NCBI GenBank assembly: GCA_963817635.1
Contig: CAWFPR010000028.1
Span: 364,292-428,291, forward strand
Direction of reading: 5' to 3'
DNA from: CAWFPR01 sp963817635
GTDB lineage: Bacteria > Acidobacteriota > Vicinamibacteria > Vicinamibacterales > 2-12-FULL-66-21
DNA length: 64,000 nt
Position numbers and translations under genes: made by a program. Below, in pieces: positions 61,053 to 64,000 of the stretch (position 1 is the stretch's first letter; every line of letters starts with the position of its first letter). The notes under the pieces are model-generated. The model did not search any database and had not been told where the DNA came from. It worked only from the letters and a program-made list of their open reading frames with translations.

Positions 61053-61850
61053 ATGAGGAGTCGCGCCACCGTTTTCTCGATTGCCCTGGCCCTGTCGATC
61101 GCCGCGTCGGCAGCGGCACAGACCCCAACCCCTCAAAAGCCGTTTCAACCTACCGTCGGCCAGGCCGGCAAGGACGTCGTCTGGGTGCCGACGCCGGAGG
61201 CGCTCGTCAACAAGATGCTCGACATGGCGAAGGTCACGCCAGACGACATCGTCTTCGACCTCGGGTCCGGCGACGGGCGGACCGTGATCGCCGCCGCGAA
61301 GCGTGGCGCCACGGCGACGGGCATCGAGTACGACCCGGAGATGGTGGAGCTGTCGAAGCGGAACGCCGCGGCCGCAGGCGTGTCCGACAAGGCCACGTTC
61401 GTCAAGGCCGATCTCTTCGAGACCGACCTGTCGAAGGCGACCGTGATCACGATGTTCCTGCTGCCGCACATCAACATGGAACTGCGCCCGAAGCTGCTCG
61501 AGCTGAAGCCAGGCACCCGTATCGTGTCCAACTCGTTCACGATGGAGGACTGGGAACCGGACGATACGGCAACCGTCACGGAGGACTGCGAAGTCTGGTG
61601 CCATGCCCTCATGTGGATCGTGCCGGCGAAGGCCGATGGCACGTGGAAGACGCCGCAAGGCGACCTCGTGCTCACGCAGCAATTTCAGAAAGTGTCCGGC
61701 ACGCTGGGTGCGACGCCGATCAGCGAGGGCCGGCTCCGCGGCAACGCCATCACGTTCACCGTCAAGGGCGTGCGCTACGAAGGGCAGGTGGACGGAGACG
61801 TGATGCAGGGTTCGGCCGGCGGCGCGAGTTGGACGGCGCGGCGGCAGTAG
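61053..61850 (+). CDS. SAM-dependent methyltransferase with a predicted signal peptide
   Basis: A 265-residue protein. The N-terminus (MRSRATVFSIALALSIAASA, then AAAQT) looks like a cleavable signal peptide. A class I methyltransferase core follows: IVFDLGSGDGRTVIAAAKRG (motif I), GIEYDPEMVEL (acidic motif II) and a C-terminal beta-sandwich-like extension (FTVKGVRYEGQVDGDVM). GGAGG lies 6 nt before the ATG at 61053. An exported SAM-dependent enzyme is odd because SAM is cytosolic; the peptide may be a membrane anchor, or the domain may have lost activity. Confidence 0.85.
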   Translation: MRSRATVFSIALALSIAASAAAQTPTPQKPFQPTVGQAGKDVVWVPTPEALVNKMLDMAKVTPDDIVFDLGSGDGRTVIAAAKRGATATGIEYDPEMVELSKRNAAAAGVSDKATFVKADLFETDLSKATVITMFLLPHINMELRPKLLELKPGTRIVSNSFTMEDWEPDDTATVTEDCEVWCHALMWIVPAKADGTWKTPQGDLVLTQQFQKVSGTLGATPISEGRLRGNAITFTVKGVRYEGQVDGDVMQGSAGGASWTARRQ

Positions 61851-61862
61851 CGGCCCGGATGC

Positions 61863-61890
61863 GGGAAGGCCGGACGGCGCCGGCCTTCCC
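61863..61890. terminator. Hairpin between convergent genes
   Basis: An 11-bp perfect stem, GGGAAGGCCGG (61863-61873) and CCGGCCTTCCC (61880-61890), with a 6-nt loop, sits between the methyltransferase stop (61850) and the Uma2 stop (61906). No T-run follows on either strand, so it would be a strong hairpin acting bidirectionally rather than a classic intrinsic terminator. Confidence 0.6.
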
Positions 61891-61905
61891 GTCCCGTGCG
61901 ATCGC

Positions 61906-62439
61906 CTACCAGCCGAAGATATTGATCGGCAGCATCTCCGTCCGTCCCACGATCTGGCTTTCGACAGGCTGGCCGCGCGCGAAGAGGGCCCGCTCCGTGA
62001 TGGCGCCATCCCCGAAGGTCAGGACGGCAAGCTCCTTCTTCGCCAGGCTCGCGAGCCAGCATTCCCGCACGCTGTACTTCGCGTACCAGCCGACCTTCTC
62101 CTCGATGTGACCGACGCGGGGATACGGCGAGAGGACCTCGACGACCAGATCGGGCGCACCAAAGATGCGATCCCCCGTCATCGACTGGTTGCTATTCGAA
62201 ACGAACAGCAGGTCCGGCTGCACGATGAGCCCGGCCTCGGCATCGAGCACGACATCGACCGGCGCAACCAGCACCTCGCCGAGATGCCGCTCCCGCACGT
62301 AGCGACTCAAGCCGATGAACAATTCGCCGACGACACGCTGGTGGGAGACAGTCGGGGCGTCAGCCACACGGAGCGCCCCGAAGGCCAGCTCCCGCGGCAG
62401 GACCGTTTCCGGCGTGTGCAGATACTCGGCTGTGGTCAT
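61906..62439 (-). CDS. Uma2 family protein (PD-(D/E)XK nuclease-like)
   Basis: A 177-residue protein of the Uma2/DUF820 family. The core has IVQPDLLFVSN (conserved PD motif), APDLVVEVLSPYP (VVEVLSP, with Glu), and a Lys in HIEEKVGWYAK, the elements of a restriction-endonuclease-like active site. Function in vivo is unknown for the family, which is strongly expanded in some phyla. GGAGGAAGG lies just upstream of the ATG at 62439. Confidence 0.9.
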   Translation of the reverse strand: MTTAEYLHTPETVLPRELAFGALRVADAPTVSHQRVVGELFIGLSRYVRERHLGEVLVAPVDVVLDAEAGLIVQPDLLFVSNSNQSMTGDRIFGAPDLVVEVLSPYPRVGHIEEKVGWYAKYSVRECWLASLAKKELAVLTFGDGAITERALFARGQPVESQIVGRTEMLPINIFGW

Positions 62440-62637
62440 GCCCTTCCTCCTCCCCTGCTTCCGGTTCGTGACCGGCATTCTTCCGTCCTTTCCGACCTCG
62501 TTGACGCCATCGTACCCAGCGTTGTGAGAGTGGCAACGGCGACGACGACGACGATGCCATCGTCGGGCGCAAGAATCAAGAGGGGAAATATCGCTGTAGA
62601 ATGCACCCATCCCAACCGCTTCCGACAGGAACAGAAC

Positions 62638-64000
62638 ATGAGATCATCCGAACGATCCGTGGGCGCCGGCACGCGATGACGCTTGCTGCGGCCCTGACGC
62701 TCGCGCTCGCCGCGGGCTACTCGATTCCCGCCGCGCAGACTGCGGCAAAGAAGCCGCTGACGGTGGCCGACTACACGAAGTGGCACAACATCACGGGACA
62801 GGAGATCTCCGGCGACGGCAAATGGGTCGCCTACACGCTTCAGATCACGAACGTGATACCGGCCGAATCGAAGCCGGTGCTCTACATTCGTAACCTCGAG
62901 ACGAACCAGGACGTTACGGTTGCCGACGCGTCCGGCGGGACGTTCTCCGACGATTCGAAATGGATGGCGTACCAGGTCGATCCGGGCGCGGCGGCCCGCG
63001 CGCGCGCGGCCAGGAACAGCCCGGCCGGAAACGTGTCCGGTCCAGCGGCGACGCCATCGACGCCCCCCTCGCCTGCCGTTACCCCGCCGGCTCCGGCGCC
63101 CGGTTCGACGACGGGGCAGACGCCAGCGGCGCCAGGCGGACAAGGGATCCCGCGGTATTCCCGCCGCGACGCGTCGAGCTGCGCAACCTCGCGACCGGCG
63201 AGGTCCACTCGTGGCAGGAATCGGCACGTTCGCCTTCTCCCCCACCTCGACGCACCTGTTCCTTCAGCGCCGCGGTCCCGAAGGGGCCGGCGGTAACACA
63301 GGGGGACACGGCGGCGCACCTGGCGGGGGCGGGGGCGGACGCGGCGGATCGGCCAGCCCGTCGTCAGGCCCGCACGGCCTCGACGTGATCCTCGTCAATC
63401 TGCGCAACGGCCATCACCAGTTGCTCGGCAGCGTCGGCGACATCGCGTTCAATCGCACCGGCACGCTGCTCGCCTACACGGTGGACGCGCCAATCAAGGA
63501 CAGCAATGGCCTGTTCGTGTTCGACGCCGGAACGGGACGGATCACCGCGCTCGACAACGACGCGAAGAGCTACGCCCGGCTGGCGTGGAACGAGGACGGC
63601 ACGGCGGTGGCGGTGCTCAAAGGCACCGACGTGGACAAGATGCGCGAGAAGGACAACGTCCTGCTGACCGTCACAGACATTCCGGGGATTGCGAAAAACG
63701 AGGCGCCGACGGTCACGCCGGTCGTCCTGGACCCGGCGAAGACCGACAACTTCCCCAAAGGCTGGGTCATCGAGCAATCGTGCGCCGGATCACCTGGAGC
63801 GAGGACAACCAGCGTGTGTTCTTCGGCATCAAGGAACAGGTGCCGACACCGCCAACGTGTCGCGCAAGACCACGGACGAATCCGCGGACGTGGACGTATG
63901 GAACAGCGCGGACGAGCGGATCCAGTCGGCGCAGATGAACCGGGCCAGCCAGGATCGGGACTTCACTCTCCGCCAGGCGTTCGACATCGCCGCGAAGCAC
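62638..64000 (+). pseudogene. S9 family peptidase (N-terminal propeller part), several one-base deletions, runs off the window
   Basis: The ATG at 62638 has AGGAACAG upstream. Restoring one missing base near 62645 gives a signal peptide with a basic start (RTIRGRRHA, then LAAALTLALAAG). The protein then reads LTVADYTKWHNITGQEIS, an S9 peptidase propeller (FSPTSTHLFLQRRGPEGAGG, DIAFNRTGTLLAYTVDA, RRITWSEDNQRVFFGIKEQV). Further frame changes of the same sense lie near 63130, 63222, 63779 and 63851. The catalytic domain lies past position 64000. Confidence 0.8.

Noticed and set aside
1..64000. Mobile element or phage origin for the duplicated fragment and broken genes
   Set aside because: No transposase, integrase, terminal inverted repeats, target-site duplications or tRNA-linked attachment sites were seen.

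Overview
The window is about 64 kb of uniformly GC-rich bacterial DNA with tightly packed genes, many start/stop overlaps of the ATGA or GTGA type, and several genes paired as PadR regulator plus very large FtsX/MacB-like permease. That pairing, together with the secreted M1-like and S9 peptidases, LVIVD and DUF305 proteins and a Tat-exported molybdenum hydroxylase, is the style of an Acidobacteriota genome, most likely of the Vicinamibacteria type. This assignment is an inference from gene content. No rRNA, tRNA, CRISPR array or insertion sequence was found.

Layout. 1-6.8 kb: edge-truncated PadR gene, methyltransferase, DUF2239 gene, class V aminotransferase, fused trehalose-phosphate synthase/phosphatase, nitrilase-GNAT fusion. 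6.9-10.7 kb: adaptor plus two FtsX-like permeases without an ATPase. 10.8-14.7 kb: frameshifted cation exchanger, ArsR regulator with thioredoxin-like protein, HD-GYP protein. 14.8-17.8 kb: PadR/permease pair. 17.9-25.1 kb: a probable CoA-dependent aerobic aromatic pathway (2-aminobenzoate or salicylate type): fused monooxygenase/reductase, SDR, enoyl-CoA hydratase, acyl-CoA dehydrogenase and an aryl-CoA ligase fused to a RidA domain, followed by a convergent sigma-54 activator. 27.4-33.4 kb: STAS protein and a complete RND efflux operon whose pump gene carries three frameshifts. 33.4-43 kb: small or broken genes, a beta-lactamase-fold hydrolase, DedA protein, M1-like peptidase, a damaged XRE/ABC operon, and an isoaspartyl-methyltransferase-like gene of which about 165 bp also exist as a second copy 5.5 kb upstream. 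43-49 kb: two further large permeases and a PadR gene. 49-54 kb: LACTB-like hydrolase, VapBC-type toxin-antitoxin pair, and an alpha/beta-hydrolase fused to seven lectin-like blades. 54.5-64 kb: DUF305/LVIVD pair, two-subunit molybdenum hydroxylase with an ankyrin protein, secreted methyltransferase, Uma2 protein, and the start of an S9 peptidase.

Two themes recur. First, several regulator genes have a clear -35/-10 promoter whose -10 box lies only 7-10 nt before the start codon, which predicts leaderless or nearly leaderless mRNAs; all three PadR genes carry large palindromes at the promoter. Second, at least eight otherwise full-length genes are broken by single-base indels that restore normal family length when corrected. 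They are mostly insertions between 11 and 50 kb and deletions at 62.6-64 kb, which fits assembly or consensus error better than gene decay.

The most unusual protein is the hydrolase at 51.4-54.3 kb, whose C-terminal third is seven 50-residue blades alternating between two sequence types (A-B-A-B-A-B-A).
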